NCBI GenBank assembly: GCA_049999725.1
Contig: JBNGIS010007902.1
Location: 1-29,169 of the forward strand
Direction: 5' to 3'
Length of the DNA stretch: 29,169 nt
DNA from: Haplomitrium mnioides
Lineage: Eukaryota > Marchantiophyta > Haplomitriopsida > Calobryales
The notes below the pieces were generated by a model. That model was given only the letters and a program-made list of their open reading frames with translations. It did no database searches and was not told the origin of the DNA. The translations under genes and the position numbers were made by a program. Shown here piece by piece: positions 10,568 to 18,644 of this stretch; within the stretch, counting starts at the first letter, position 1; every line of letters begins with the position of its first letter.

Positions 10568-12133
10568 TTACAATGACGAACACTTGGCAGGGGCGAAGCC
10601 CAGTCGCTGTCCTGCTCGATCATAGACTATCTCAAAGTTTTGCTGCAAAAGATTGCCCAGAATGTTGTATCCGAAGGGGGGATTGGAACCCATCATCGCC
10701 AGACACACAGTATCCTTGGACGTTTGCACGAAGTAATTTGATGTCGGAGGCCGAAAAACGGCTCCACCATACAAACGGATTACCAACTCGGGAAGCGAGG
10801 CAATGGCAGACTCCGGCGCATGAAAGCAAAAATCGAGGCCCTGCATAGACGGGACGGGGGGATAGCAGATGGCTTGCCGGAAAGCATTCAAAACGATGAC
10901 ATACGCAGGCTCCAATAGAACAGTGAGGGTGGTGCCCGAGTCGACAATGGTGCCACCTTCGCCCAACTCATTTACCTGCCATACCTGAGAAGGTATATTA
11001 AGCTGAGTGCCCGCCACACTCACTGCCTCGATCCCCACATAGTATGACGTTTTGTCAAATGGATTCTTCACGAATGGAGTAAACTGCATCCCGACCTTGG
11101 ACGAAAATGCTCCTTCGCTTGCAAAAATTAGCGAGCTACTCATTGTGGGGGCATCCAGATAATCCACCAGGCAGTACGAAAAAGTGTTTCCAAAAATGTA
11201 TCCGATTTGCGATGTAAAGGAGATGGGGCCCTGCCCAAGCCCAATCACTCCACCTGCGCCAGTCAAGCTCGGTCCCATGTTCAGATTTCCACAACCAAAT
11301 GCAACATTGTCCACACGGACGTTTTGGCCGTTGCTCACATTCATAGTGACTGTTTCTGTGGAGAAAACCCCTTGGGTGATGGATTGGTCGGCATACCCGT
11401 AAGCGTACAAGCACACACCCGGGTGCCTCGTGTTACATGTAAAGTTGACCGGAGCGCTAATGTATTGACACTCGCTGGAATCGCAGGTGAGGGGCTGATC
11501 CGTGGAAGATGAGTTGGGGGAAAAGACTGGACCCGACGGCGTATTGCAGAATATGCAGGGCAGGCACTGCACCCAAATCAGGTCGCTACCGGTGTCGACG
11601 ATCAGAGAAAACTTCTGGGGAGGCGTCCCAATGTAGAAATCCACAAAATACTGCCCAGATCCCAGGGTAGAACCTGATACCATCCGGCTTTCGAACTTGT
11701 ACGTCGAGCCACCACTACCAGGCTGGTTATTTTCAACCTCTGCCAATTGATGCATCAATTTCGCCTGCATTTGTTTCTTCAAATGTTTCATCCTGTGTCT
11801 GTCCATTTCTACCCTGTCCCTGAAAGAGTCCCCAGGATTGGCGTGCTTGTGCTGAGAGTGCACCGGAGAGTGGACGTGATGCTTATGTAGCATACGAAGA
11901 CGAATAGACTGACTCTCTACGTCTACTAGCAGCTTCCGCTCCGCACCACCTGACGCCTGCGCACCAGGGATTTGTGCTCTCACAACTTCAATAGCCGGCC
12001 CAATTACAGAGGAAGCAAGAGGGAGTAACGATTTCAGCTCAGAAAAATCGCGCCACACAACATTGCTTCGGTTCCATAATACAGACGCGCACACCAGCAA
12101 CAGAAGCACTCCTCCGACGGACTTGGGCAACAT
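10568..12133 (-). CDS. Nepenthesin-like aspartic protease, pepsin family A1, intact
   Basis: Single-exon gene of 521 codons for an aspartic endopeptidase. The first in-frame ATG is at 12133; the frame is open farther upstream but only from a GTG. The N-terminus (MLPKSVGG, then a LLLLVCASVLW core at ~10-20) looks like a signal peptide or anchor. A basic, His-rich propeptide follows (~60-130, ending in a DRHRMKHLKK segment typical of plant pro-segments). The mature enzyme starts near 155. Catalytic motifs are DTGSDLIWVQC (Asp180) and DSGTTLTVL (Asp398). A flap segment with Tyr lies at ~243-247 (YAYGYADQS), and a Cys-rich insertion after the first motif (~190-241) marks the nepenthesin group. 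The C-terminus NILGNLLQQNFEIVYD then GFAPAKC is classic. All key residues are present. It probably acts in the secretory path, apoplast or vacuole; the substrate is unknown. The short ORF upstream at 12357-12767 reads on the same strand. Confidence 0.95.
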   Translation of the reverse strand: MLPKSVGGVLLLLVCASVLWNRSNVVWRDFSELKSLLPLASSVIGPAIEVVRAQIPGAQASGGAERKLLVDVESQSIRLRMLHKHHVHSPVHSQHKHANPGDSFRDRVEMDRHRMKHLKKQMQAKLMHQLAEVENNQPGSGGSTYKFESRMVSGSTLGSGQYFVDFYIGTPPQKFSLIVDTGSDLIWVQCLPCIFCNTPSGPVFSPNSSSTDQPLTCDSSECQYISAPVNFTCNTRHPGVCLYAYGYADQSITQGVFSTETVTMNVSNGQNVRVDNVAFGCGNLNMGPSLTGAGGVIGLGQGPISFTSQIGYIFGNTFSYCLVDYLDAPTMSSSLIFASEGAFSSKVGMQFTPFVKNPFDKTSYYVGIEAVSVAGTQLNIPSQVWQVNELGEGGTIVDSGTTLTVLLEPAYVIVLNAFRQAICYPPVPSMQGLDFCFHAPESAIASLPELVIRLYGGAVFRPPTSNYFVQTSKDTVCLAMMGSNPPFGYNILGNLLQQNFEIVYDRAGQRLGFAPAKCSSL

Positions 12134-12200
12134 CGCTGAGCTCCCGAACAACAAATTCCTGCACGATCTGCTGCTATCCTTAACCTCCGATCGCGCACAG

Positions 12201-12233
12201 CTAAGCAAAGCCCAGCACAGCACAGTATTCCAT
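12201..12233 (-). CDS. Upstream ORF in the protease leader, 10 codons
   Basis: An ATG at 12233 opens a 10-codon frame (MEYCAVLGFA) ending in TAG at 12201-12203, 67 bases before the protease ATG and in another frame. If the transcript starts above it, this uORF could lower protease translation. Its presence in the mRNA is inferred only. Confidence 0.35.
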   Translation of the reverse strand: MEYCAVLGFA

Positions 12234-12351
12234 TAGGGCACGAAGCCCTAATCACGGGTGATTAGAGAGCATTAGCAGAGCAGGAGTAGTTGAAAGGCAT
12301 CTCAGAGTCACCAATCAGCGACTCCCGTTTCGTATCTTTCTTAACACACAC

Positions 12352-12607
12352 TAAATTTAGGGCATTGTTAAATACACCACCATTTTTACTAAATACACCA
12401 CAATCACCGCACAAACGATCAAAACCCGACATCCCCAACGCAAAACCGTTTTCCATCGATCAGCACAGCCCATAACCACCCATGGATGCAACGGATCCAG
12501 GATAGAATTCGAATTCGAATTATTAACAAGAGGGTGAGGATCATTCTTGCTTGTGTCTCTAAACCACCAATATTGATCGAGTTTAGTGAAATTCAGTGGG
12601 CAATGAC
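12352..12607 (-). repeat. Left arm of a ~250-bp inverted duplication
   Basis: The reverse complement aligns with 13678-13909 over nearly its full length at roughly 80-85% by eye. Shared landmarks include GAATTCGAA repeats, CATCGATCAGCACAG and CTAAATTTAGGG. Spacing between arms is ~1.07 kb. It includes the 3' part of the putative secreted-protein ORF. Confidence 0.85.
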
Positions 12608-12767
12608 GATCAGCATCCTCATTATGGAGACTAATTGCACTATGTTGTTGAGAATCGTAAGCAGTTTCTTCAGCCGAAGGTGAATCCAGATTGCACCTCG
12701 CTTCCGCTAACGTTACCATCACCAAGCACACTACAGCTGCTGCTCTCAGAACCGACCTCATCATCAT
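12357..12767 (-). CDS. Putative small secreted protein or first exon, unknown family
   Basis: I do not recognise the family. An ATG triplet at 12767 opens 136 codons. The N-terminus MMMRSVLRAAAVVCLVMV then TLAEA is a strong signal peptide with a likely cut before RCNLD. An acidic, polar stretch with Cys residues follows, then CPLNFTKLDQY and WWFRDTSK. After the NSNSNS run the sequence becomes hydrophobic and low-complexity (VLIVCAVIVVYLVKMVVYL), which may be intron or non-coding read-through. The true coding part may therefore be an exon ending somewhere between the LDQY and NSNSNS segments. A partial copy in the opposite orientation at 13631-13849 keeps the NFxxLDQ, WFRDT and NSNSNSI positions in frame, which supports coding history. 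It lies on the same strand upstream of the aspartic protease, but nothing links their functions. Confidence 0.45.
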   Translation of the reverse strand: MMMRSVLRAAAVVCLVMVTLAEARCNLDSPSAEETAYDSQQHSAISLHNEDADRHCPLNFTKLDQYWWFRDTSKNDPHPLVNNSNSNSILDPLHPWVVMGCADRWKTVLRWGCRVLIVCAVIVVYLVKMVVYLTMP

Positions 12768-12782
12768 CGTCCCAACTTCCAC

Positions 12783-13630
12783 AGCTCGCAGAAGCTTGAA
12801 AATTTGCTTGATCAGCAGGTTAGTATTTGTGTGCCCTTGAACACATCAGAATTCCCACGTCCCGTGCCTGAGGATTCATGATGGCAGACAGCAGAAACTC
12901 TTGCTGCTTAAAAACCTGAACGGCCTATCGATGCTAGTCTTTCACTGCAGAGCGAAAACCACGGTGACGAGAATTCAATTCGACTTCAGTCACATTCCAT
13001 GTTGGTGATGCGATTTATTTACGTGAATTAAAAGAAACCCTTCTGTGAACACTTCCTTCAGTTTTGTTTCCAGGCTTCATATGATGGTAGAAAAGATGGA
13101 ATTTCAAGTGTTTCAATCTGCGTCTGCAACTTTATGAAGGCTTTTTGTTCACTTCCCATTCGATTCCTTTCGTTTCTATGCGAAGAACTTCTCTTTACAT
13201 GTGGCCCAATGCGGCATTGATCGAAGAGATTTCGCGATCGCATGATTATTCCTGCTCAAAGAGATCTAGAATTAGAGATTTGATCTAGTCTATCAGAAGA
13301 TGATCATCAAGAAACTCGGGGTCACCTGATACCGCCTACAAATTTTTCTTATTGTATTGATCTTCGATTCTAATCGATCAGCCCATCCATGACCTTCGAA
13401 TATTTTTCTTTCAAAGGTAGAATCCAGATCAGTGTTCGAGCAGCACGTATACCGTGCCATTCTTGAAACAAGATCGGTCTCCATCAAGGCAACGTAGGGA
13501 AGCTGGTCGCGGAACACATTGCTTATCGATGATTCTCAACTTACAGAAGAATCCTTTTACTCTTCGGCCTGAATGAAAATTATATTTGTTTAGTGTGTTG
13601 TCGTTGGTTCTCGTACTACTGAAATTTTAG
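12783..13630. other. Spacer between the inverted arms, no supportable gene
   Basis: No domain or RNA is seen. It would hold the promoters if the two arm copies are divergent genes reading outward, since the 12357 ORF reads left and the 13631 fragment reads right. No TATA box stands out. Confidence 0.35.
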
Positions 13631-13849
13631 CTCCTGAAGCTCCCTAGTGAGACCCCTCTCGAGAAAAGCAAAGTCTCTTGCCTGCCGAATTTCATCAATC
13701 TCGATCAGCATTCGTGGTTTAGAGACACATGCGAGAATAATCCTCTTGTTCATAATTCGAATTCGAACTCTATCCATGGATACGCTGCATCCATGGGTGG
13801 TATGGTAATGCGCTGTGCTGATCGATGGAAAACGGTTTTGATTGTTTGA
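13631..13849 (+). pseudogene. Paralogous fragment or exon of the secreted-protein ORF
   Basis: The frame from 13631 to the TGA at 13847-13849 is open for 72 codons. It carries CLPNFINLDQ, SWFRDTCENNPLV and HNSNSNSI, matching the ORF at 12357-12767 position by position. The sequence just before 13631 (TACTGAAATTTTAG) reads like a 3' splice site, so this could be a last exon. The signal-peptide part is not recognisable nearby; only GATTCTCAAC near 13530 is shared with the other copy. It is either a decayed duplicate or part of a spliced gene whose first exon I cannot place. Confidence 0.4.
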
Positions 13850-13909
13850 TGCGGTGATTGTGCTGTGCTTAGTAAAAATGGTGGAGGATTTAACAATACC
13901 CTAAATTTA
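13678..13909 (+). repeat. Right arm of the inverted duplication
   Basis: Partner of 12352-12607. Similarity stops sharply after CCCTAAATTTA on the outer side and fades on the inner side near the LDQ codons. Confidence 0.85.
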
Positions 13910-14407
13910 CCCTTGCTGCTCTTCTCTGCTGCATGTGCCGCTCCACCTAACCATCGTTTCCTCCATGTGCCCTCCCTTCTTCTCTTCTTTCCCTTCCCAG
14001 GTACTCGTCACCTCACCCGCTGACGCCATGTAAATCTGAAGCATCATGCCAACTCATGCCCACCATGAAAAGCACTTCCCAACAAGTTATCCTCAAGTCA
14101 AAGGAGATGTCTTTCTTCTTTCTATCTTCAGAAAAAAATTGAACCGCACGTGTGATCCCAACAGCAAGGGCTGTCACAAATAATCCTATTGGCTAGATGG
14201 TGAAATGACGATGGGTTACTATTTTGGCATGTTATTTTGCACATTTCGAGCCCGTTCCAGTAGCGTGTGTGTGTGAGCATTCTTCAAGTCGTAATTTTTG
14301 GAGGCGCCAGCGTTGTTTGGGCTGTCAATGTGTTTTGGAGGCGCACGTTGCAGGAGAGCCCACTATTCAGCATTCCTTGAGGCGCCATTTGTGCACATCG
14401 AATGTTT
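13910..14407. other. Pyrimidine-rich interval and GGCGCC-bearing repeat remnants
   Basis: 13940-14000 is C/T-rich. From about 14290 the words GGAGGCGC and GAGGCGCC recur. GCACGTTGCAGGAGAGCC (about 14343) has a near copy at 16891 (GCACGTCGCAGGAGAACC), so this belongs to the repeat mosaic to its right. No gene is supported. Confidence 0.4.
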
Positions 14408-14811
14408 CAGCAGATTTGTTTTTTGCTGCAATTTGCAAGTTAGCGTTTCTGGTCAACCAATAGCTTCTTCGACAAGTGCAAGTAGGGTCACATGGGCGCT
14501 TTGGGAGTAGACGTTTCCCGCAGATTTGTTTTCTACTGCGTCATGCAAATTGCGTTTCTACTTAAGAAGCTACTGGTTGAGTAGAAAAATGCAAATTGCG
14601 TTTCTACTTAAGAAGCTACTGGTTGAGTAGAAAACAACAGAAACTGTCCCCGCAGATTTGTTTCCTCCTGCGTTGTGCAAATTGGCGTTGGCGTTTCTAC
14701 TTAAGAAGCTATTGGTTGAGTGGAAAACAGCAGAAAATGTTCTGGCATATTTGTTTTCTGCTGCCTTATGCAAATTGTTGGCGTTTCTACAGCTATTGGT
14801 TGAATAGAAAA
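14408..14811. repeat. Tandem repeat cluster with perfect 46-bp unit pair
   Basis: 14543-14588 and 14589-14634 are identical 46-bp units starting ATGCAAATTGCG and ending GAGTAGAAAA. Diverged units follow at about 14675-14728 and 14768-14811. GCAGATTTGTTTTCT-type segments lie between them. TCAACCAATAGCTTCTT at 14453-14469 is the exact reverse complement of 14703-14719, so one unit is inverted. Confidence 0.9.
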
Positions 14812-14849
14812 CATACAATGATTGCTAGATAACAAATGATCGAAGTAGC

Positions 14850-15180
14850 AAGTAAGGATAACTCGAAGAAGCTCAAAATCTGCTCGCTAAGGAACGCTTC
14901 GAGCTCAAAATGTGCTGAAAGTTATCTTGATAGACAGTATGTCGAAGCTCGAAGTTGAAGCAGTTTGGAAGCAGAAAACAAGTGCTTGATAATGTGCTTG
15001 ATAATGAATACTCGAAGGTGCAGCAAAAAATGGAAAGAATGCTCATACAAATGCTTGATAATGAATGCTCGAAGCAACAGCAAAAAATGGAACGAATGCA
15101 GATACGATGGTGTTCGCAAAGAATGCTCATATGATGGTGACTCGTATCGGTTTTCAATGACGGATACTGAAAGCAACATC
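14850..15180. repeat. Degenerate repeat, TGCTTGATAATG units
   Basis: TGCTTGATAATG occurs near 14984, 14996 and 15052, and AGCAAAAAATGGAA twice. Reverse-complement relatives (GCATTCGTTGTCAAGCATTTG) occur at about 16928-16948, so part of this tract is inverted there. Confidence 0.6.
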
Positions 15181-15492
15181 TGATAAGGAACTTGCCTATC
15201 GAGATCTGCGAAACAAATAAGCTTTACAGAAAGAGATCTGATGTAGGTCCACCATATGATAAGAATCTTGCCTATTGATATCTGCTAAGCAAATAAGTTT
15301 GATAGAAAAAGGTCTGCTGTAGGTCGAATCAGAAAACTGAAACTGACCAAAAACTGATGTAGATGGTGACTCGCAGCGATGCAGAAACCAAGATCTGATG
15401 ATAAGGAACTTGCCTATTGAGAGCTGCGAAACAAATAAGCTTGATAGAAAGAGAAATGATCGTAGGTCGAATCAGGAAACTGACAAAAACTG
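15181..15492. repeat. Three diverged copies of a ~75-90-bp repeat
   Basis: Copies begin near 15181, 15256 and 15399 with TGATAAG(G)AA and CTTGCCTAT. They continue through AAACAAATAAGCTT and end at GTAGGTC. The third is separated by ~70 bases. Confidence 0.85.
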
Positions 15493-15659
15493 ATGAAGGT
15501 GATGCAGGCGGGAGATATCTGCCAGTCTGCATGGGAAGGATTTAAAAGATCAAAAATCGAAACAGCAACAATCGTGAGAAGCTCAAACTCTCCTCGATAA
15601 GAAACTCTTCGAGCTCAAAAACAGCTCAAAGCTTGCAAAATCGTTGGTATTGGTCAATG

Positions 15660-15800
15660 CAGTGCTGGTATTTGTACCATAGACCTGCCAGCAGACATTT
15701 CAAAAGTTTCCCACCGTTTGAAATATGCATCAGCTCCTTCTATCTCGGTTTCCCATTTCCTCTGCCAAAGTGGCCAAAAGATGACATCAGTGCAGGCTCT
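15660..15800. repeat. Direct repeat, copy 1
   Basis: Shares GGTATTTGT, CCATAGA, TATCTCGGTTTCCCATTTCC, GCCAAAGTGG and GTGCAGGC in order with 16463-16580, about 800 bp away. This copy has ~27 extra bases before TATCTCGG. Confidence 0.85.
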
Positions 15801-16462
15801 TGATACTCCTTGACCCGACCCATTCTTCTCTCTGTTCATTTTACAGCTGAGCTTTCTTGAGAAAGTAGTGTCACTTAAAACTTGATTGCGCTTTCATCCG
15901 CTTCTAAGGAATTGGATGAAGCATTTGACGAATTAAGTCCTTCGCACTTTCTGATACCGTCGGCCAGGGGTACGATACAAAGTCAATGTCACCTTGAAGA
16001 ACTTTGCTCAAATATCCTTGCTCAGTTTCTGCAAAGCTAATCTAATACGTTTTCAGCAGAAGATGCAAGTGAATGAATTCTTCTGTCTTGAGATTTCAAC
16101 CTGTTGACAGCTACGTTTTAGCTACCTTGAATTGAGGTTTCCATGTTCAAAAGATTTGGATCAATCCAAGTTACCAATAGAAAAGGAAGGAGAACGAGAG
16201 TGCCGCTCTCCTGTCCTCTTTGCATTGGCAAGATTTGAGCCTCAACCCAACACATAGAAGAGAAGAGGAAGGGAAGGATGAGAGGCACTTACCGTCTGTG
16301 CCTCAGAAGGTGGCCGTGATAGCTGCCAGGGCTTGGTCCGACCTTGGGATATCGCAAGGGCTACACATTGGCCTGACACTGCATTTTTGTGAATCAAAAG
16401 ACGCAAGCAAGCGGAGGTAGCGAGGAACGACATGTGGTCGATCCTTCATTGCTGGACTCACG

Positions 16463-16580
16463 CCAGTGTTGGTATTTGTCCCATAGATGTGCAAGCATGC
16501 ATTTCTAAAGTTGCCCACTATCTCGGTTTCCCATTTCCTCCTTTGCCAAAGTGGCAGAAAGACGACACCGGTGCAGGCCT
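16463..16580. repeat. Direct repeat, copy 2
   Basis: Partner of 15660-15800. The DNA between the copies (15801-16462) shows no gene I can support. Confidence 0.85.
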
Positions 16581-16589
16581 ACAGTAATG

Positions 16590-17170
16590 CACGTAGAGAA
16601 ATTGTTAGAATGAAACCATGTACTCATTCGCACCGTCTTTGCTCCTTAGAAGAGTGTTTCTTCAGCTAGCTTCGGGCTTCGTTGATTCAGAAGCATATTT
16701 CTTCAGCGTTTTTGTTCTTTATTTCTTCGCACGCAGATTTTTCGAGCCTCTTGGATGGAAATAGAGGGCATTCTGAGCATTCTTTCTTGGAGGTGCTTTC
16801 TTGAAGGAGCATTCCTTAAGCATTGGCATGGCATTCTTCGACTTCATCGTTCAGTTTTTGGCTTCTTTTTGTAGGACAATATGTGCACGTCGCAGGAGAA
16901 CCAATCATCTGCTTACTTCCTTCAGAGCATTCGTTGTCAAGCATTTGTTTTCTCCTTCCATGTGCTTCAGCCTGCTCTCCTTCAAGCTGCTGTCGTTCGA
17001 GCACACTAGCACTGATTTGAGTCACCTTCCTTTTTCTGTTGTTGCTTCAATTGAGCATTTGTTTTCTCCTTCTCCTTGTACCTGCTTCAGCTTTAGAGGG
17101 CATGTTCTGCTCTACTGTCAATTGAGCACATTTTTAGCTCTAAGAGTTCCTTATTGATGACAAAAATTGG
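16590..17170. other. Repeat mosaic, T-rich, no gene
   Basis: Contains relatives of the left-hand units (CATTTGTTTTCTCCTTC near 16944 and 17056; GAGCATT words), partly in inverse orientation to 14850-15180. Open frames here are repeat by-products. Confidence 0.45.
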
Positions 17171-17245
17171 TGCATTAGTTACTCCATTTTTGTACTTAGT
17201 GGACATCATCCATCCACTAAGTACAAAAATGGAGTAACTAATGCA
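17171..17245. repeat. Perfect inverted repeat, 33-bp arms, 9-bp loop
   Basis: Arm 17171-17203 (TGCATTAGTTACTCC... to ...TTAGTGGA) is exactly reverse-complementary to 17213-17245, with loop CATCATCCA. Pairing stops at once on both outer ends. It could be a fold-back element, a hairpin RNA source or a local copying event. Confidence 0.97.
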
Positions 17246-17290
17246 AGACTTGATCATTCTTTTCCTTCCAAATTGCTATTGCTTACTTTG

Positions 17291-17392
17291 TTGTTTTCCC
17301 ATTAACTTGTTTTCTCTTTCTTCATCTAAATTTATGATGGTTGTTTTCCCTACATTAACTTGTTTTCTCTTTCTTCATCTAAATGTATGATT
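17291..17392. repeat. Two-copy ~51-bp tandem repeat, arm of a fold-back
   Basis: Copies start with TTGTTTTCCC at 17291 and 17341 and run through ACTTGTTTTCTCTTTCTTC. The reverse complement of 17606-17660 resembles this unit (both hold a CATCTAAATTTATGA-type end), making an imperfect fold-back of ~370 bp. Inside it, AACTTTTGATTG at 17457-17468 pairs exactly with 17538-17549. Confidence 0.75.
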
Positions 17393-17660
17393 GTAGTGTT
17401 TAAGTCTAATGGTACGACTTTAACTTTTGACTTAAAAGCTCCAACTCTATGAATGTAACTTTTGATTGTAACTCCAACTCTCAAACTTTTGCATCTATTT
17501 GTTACTCAAACTCTATGATTGTAGAGAGTTGAAATTGCAATCAAAAGTTTATTCCTAAATCCAAAATTGCAATGAGAGAATTGAAGCTAAAAGCTGAAAA
17601 CGACATTCATAAATTTAGATGAAAAAAAACAGAAAAAAAAGTTAGTCATTAGAAAACAAC

Positions 17661-17894
17661 AAATGATGCCAAATAAATAAATAAAATCATAGCCTAGATG
17701 GTGTGCAAAAATCTTTAAGTTGATCTTCAACTTTTGACTATTAGTTGTTGAATTTCTTTGAGTTTCTAAAGTGAACTTGTCTAATTGTGCTTCTATCTCA
17801 TCATCAATATAATACTCTCTCGGATTCAAACTCAAGTCGACTTTTTCAATAAAAAAAACTCATAATACTCCAATCTCATAGAGATTTCTAATAT
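17661..17894. other. Flank of element B, no confident gene
   Basis: On the minus strand a frame (about 17587-17850) reads SLNPREYYIDDEIEAQLDKF, but it has no ATG start and no recognised family. It may be an exon remnant of the DNA into which element B inserted. Confidence 0.3.
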
Positions 17895-18095
17895 TGTAAA
17901 AGAACTCAAGGACCAAATCCAAATGAGTAATAACTCATAGTGAACTCTAATAGAGTTCTTCAACCAAAAGCAACTCAATGCTTAAATTAAGACTAAAATT
18001 GCAAGTAAAAGCCAAACAACTAAGTGATTTGAGATAAACTCTATAATAATAAGTAGGACTAAGAAGCCTTTCTATTTATACAAGAGAAGAGGGTG
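17895..18095 (-). repeat. Element B 3' LTR, TATA/R-U5 half
   Basis: Begins TGTAAAAG on the plus strand (the LTR end TTTTACA on minus). It aligns with the uninterrupted solo LTR from 24675 through GAAGAGGGTG. A minus-strand TATAAATAG (18072-18080) is the likely LTR promoter. A1 inserted ~15 bp upstream of it, cutting the promoter from its U3 control region. Confidence 0.88.
18091..18095. other. Target-site duplication of A1, left copy
   Basis: GGGTG. The partner at 24338-24342 reads AGGTG, one substitution. The empty site is preserved in the solo LTR (GAAGAGGGTGTCATCC near 24884). Confidence 0.85.
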
Positions 18096-18627
18096 TGTAA
18101 CACTACAAACCTACATTACACACACAAATTAGCACAAGTATAACACAAAAACCCCCAAGGTAAGAGATGCCAAACAAGTCACTCTCCCTTCTTTATATAC
18201 TTGATAGAAAGCTCTTTGCTTACATACGTGGAGGAACCTCATTGGTTGCTTTTCTATCCTCTTCTAATTGGACCTCTCTTTTCTCTTTCGCTCTAATTGG
18301 ACCACCATTTACTTTTATTCTCCTTCTACCACGCGTCCTTATCTTTAGAACCTTCTATCTCTTTAGTTCTCCTTCTGCTAAGTGTACTTATCTTTAGAAC
18401 CTTCTTTTCACTTTAATTCTTTGATTGCCACGTGTTCTTATTATCTTCTAAAGTACTCCTTTTTTCACTTTAATTCATTGACTTTCTCTTCTTTTGCCAC
18501 GTGTCCAACTCTCTAAAATAGCAACCGCTTTCTGTTACTCTAACTTAGTAATAGCTTTCTAGACATAGTTGACATTATATCCTACTTCATTTTTAGCTAT
18601 GGCTTTCTAAAGTTAGTGACCGTTACA
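18096..18627 (-). repeat. A1 3' LTR
   Basis: 532 bp, matching 23768-24337 and 26897-27513. It lacks ~40 bp after GTATAACAC. It has a minus-strand TATATAAAG (18191-18199) and CACGTG G-boxes at 18429-18434 and 18498-18503. Confidence 0.95.
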
Positions 18628-18628
18628 A

Positions 18629-18644
18629 TCCTCCCCCCTTTTAA
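18629..18644 (-). other. A1 polypurine tract
   Basis: Minus strand TTAAAAGGGGGGAGGA, one base from the 3' LTR. It is the plus-strand DNA primer site in reverse transcription, identical to that of A2. Confidence 0.92.

Noticed and set aside
10540-10848. Plus-strand frame inside the protease gene
   Set aside because: It is antisense to a strongly supported coding region and has no family resemblance.
12134-12223. Longer protease N-terminus of 30 extra residues
   Set aside because: The extension begins at GTG, with an in-frame TAA just upstream and no ATG. The ATG at 12133 gives a better signal peptide.
17587-17835. 82-codon minus-strand frame with a hydrophobic tail
   Set aside because: It starts at TTG, and the tail arises from an A/T-rich run and one arm of the fold-back. 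Kept only as a possible exon remnant.
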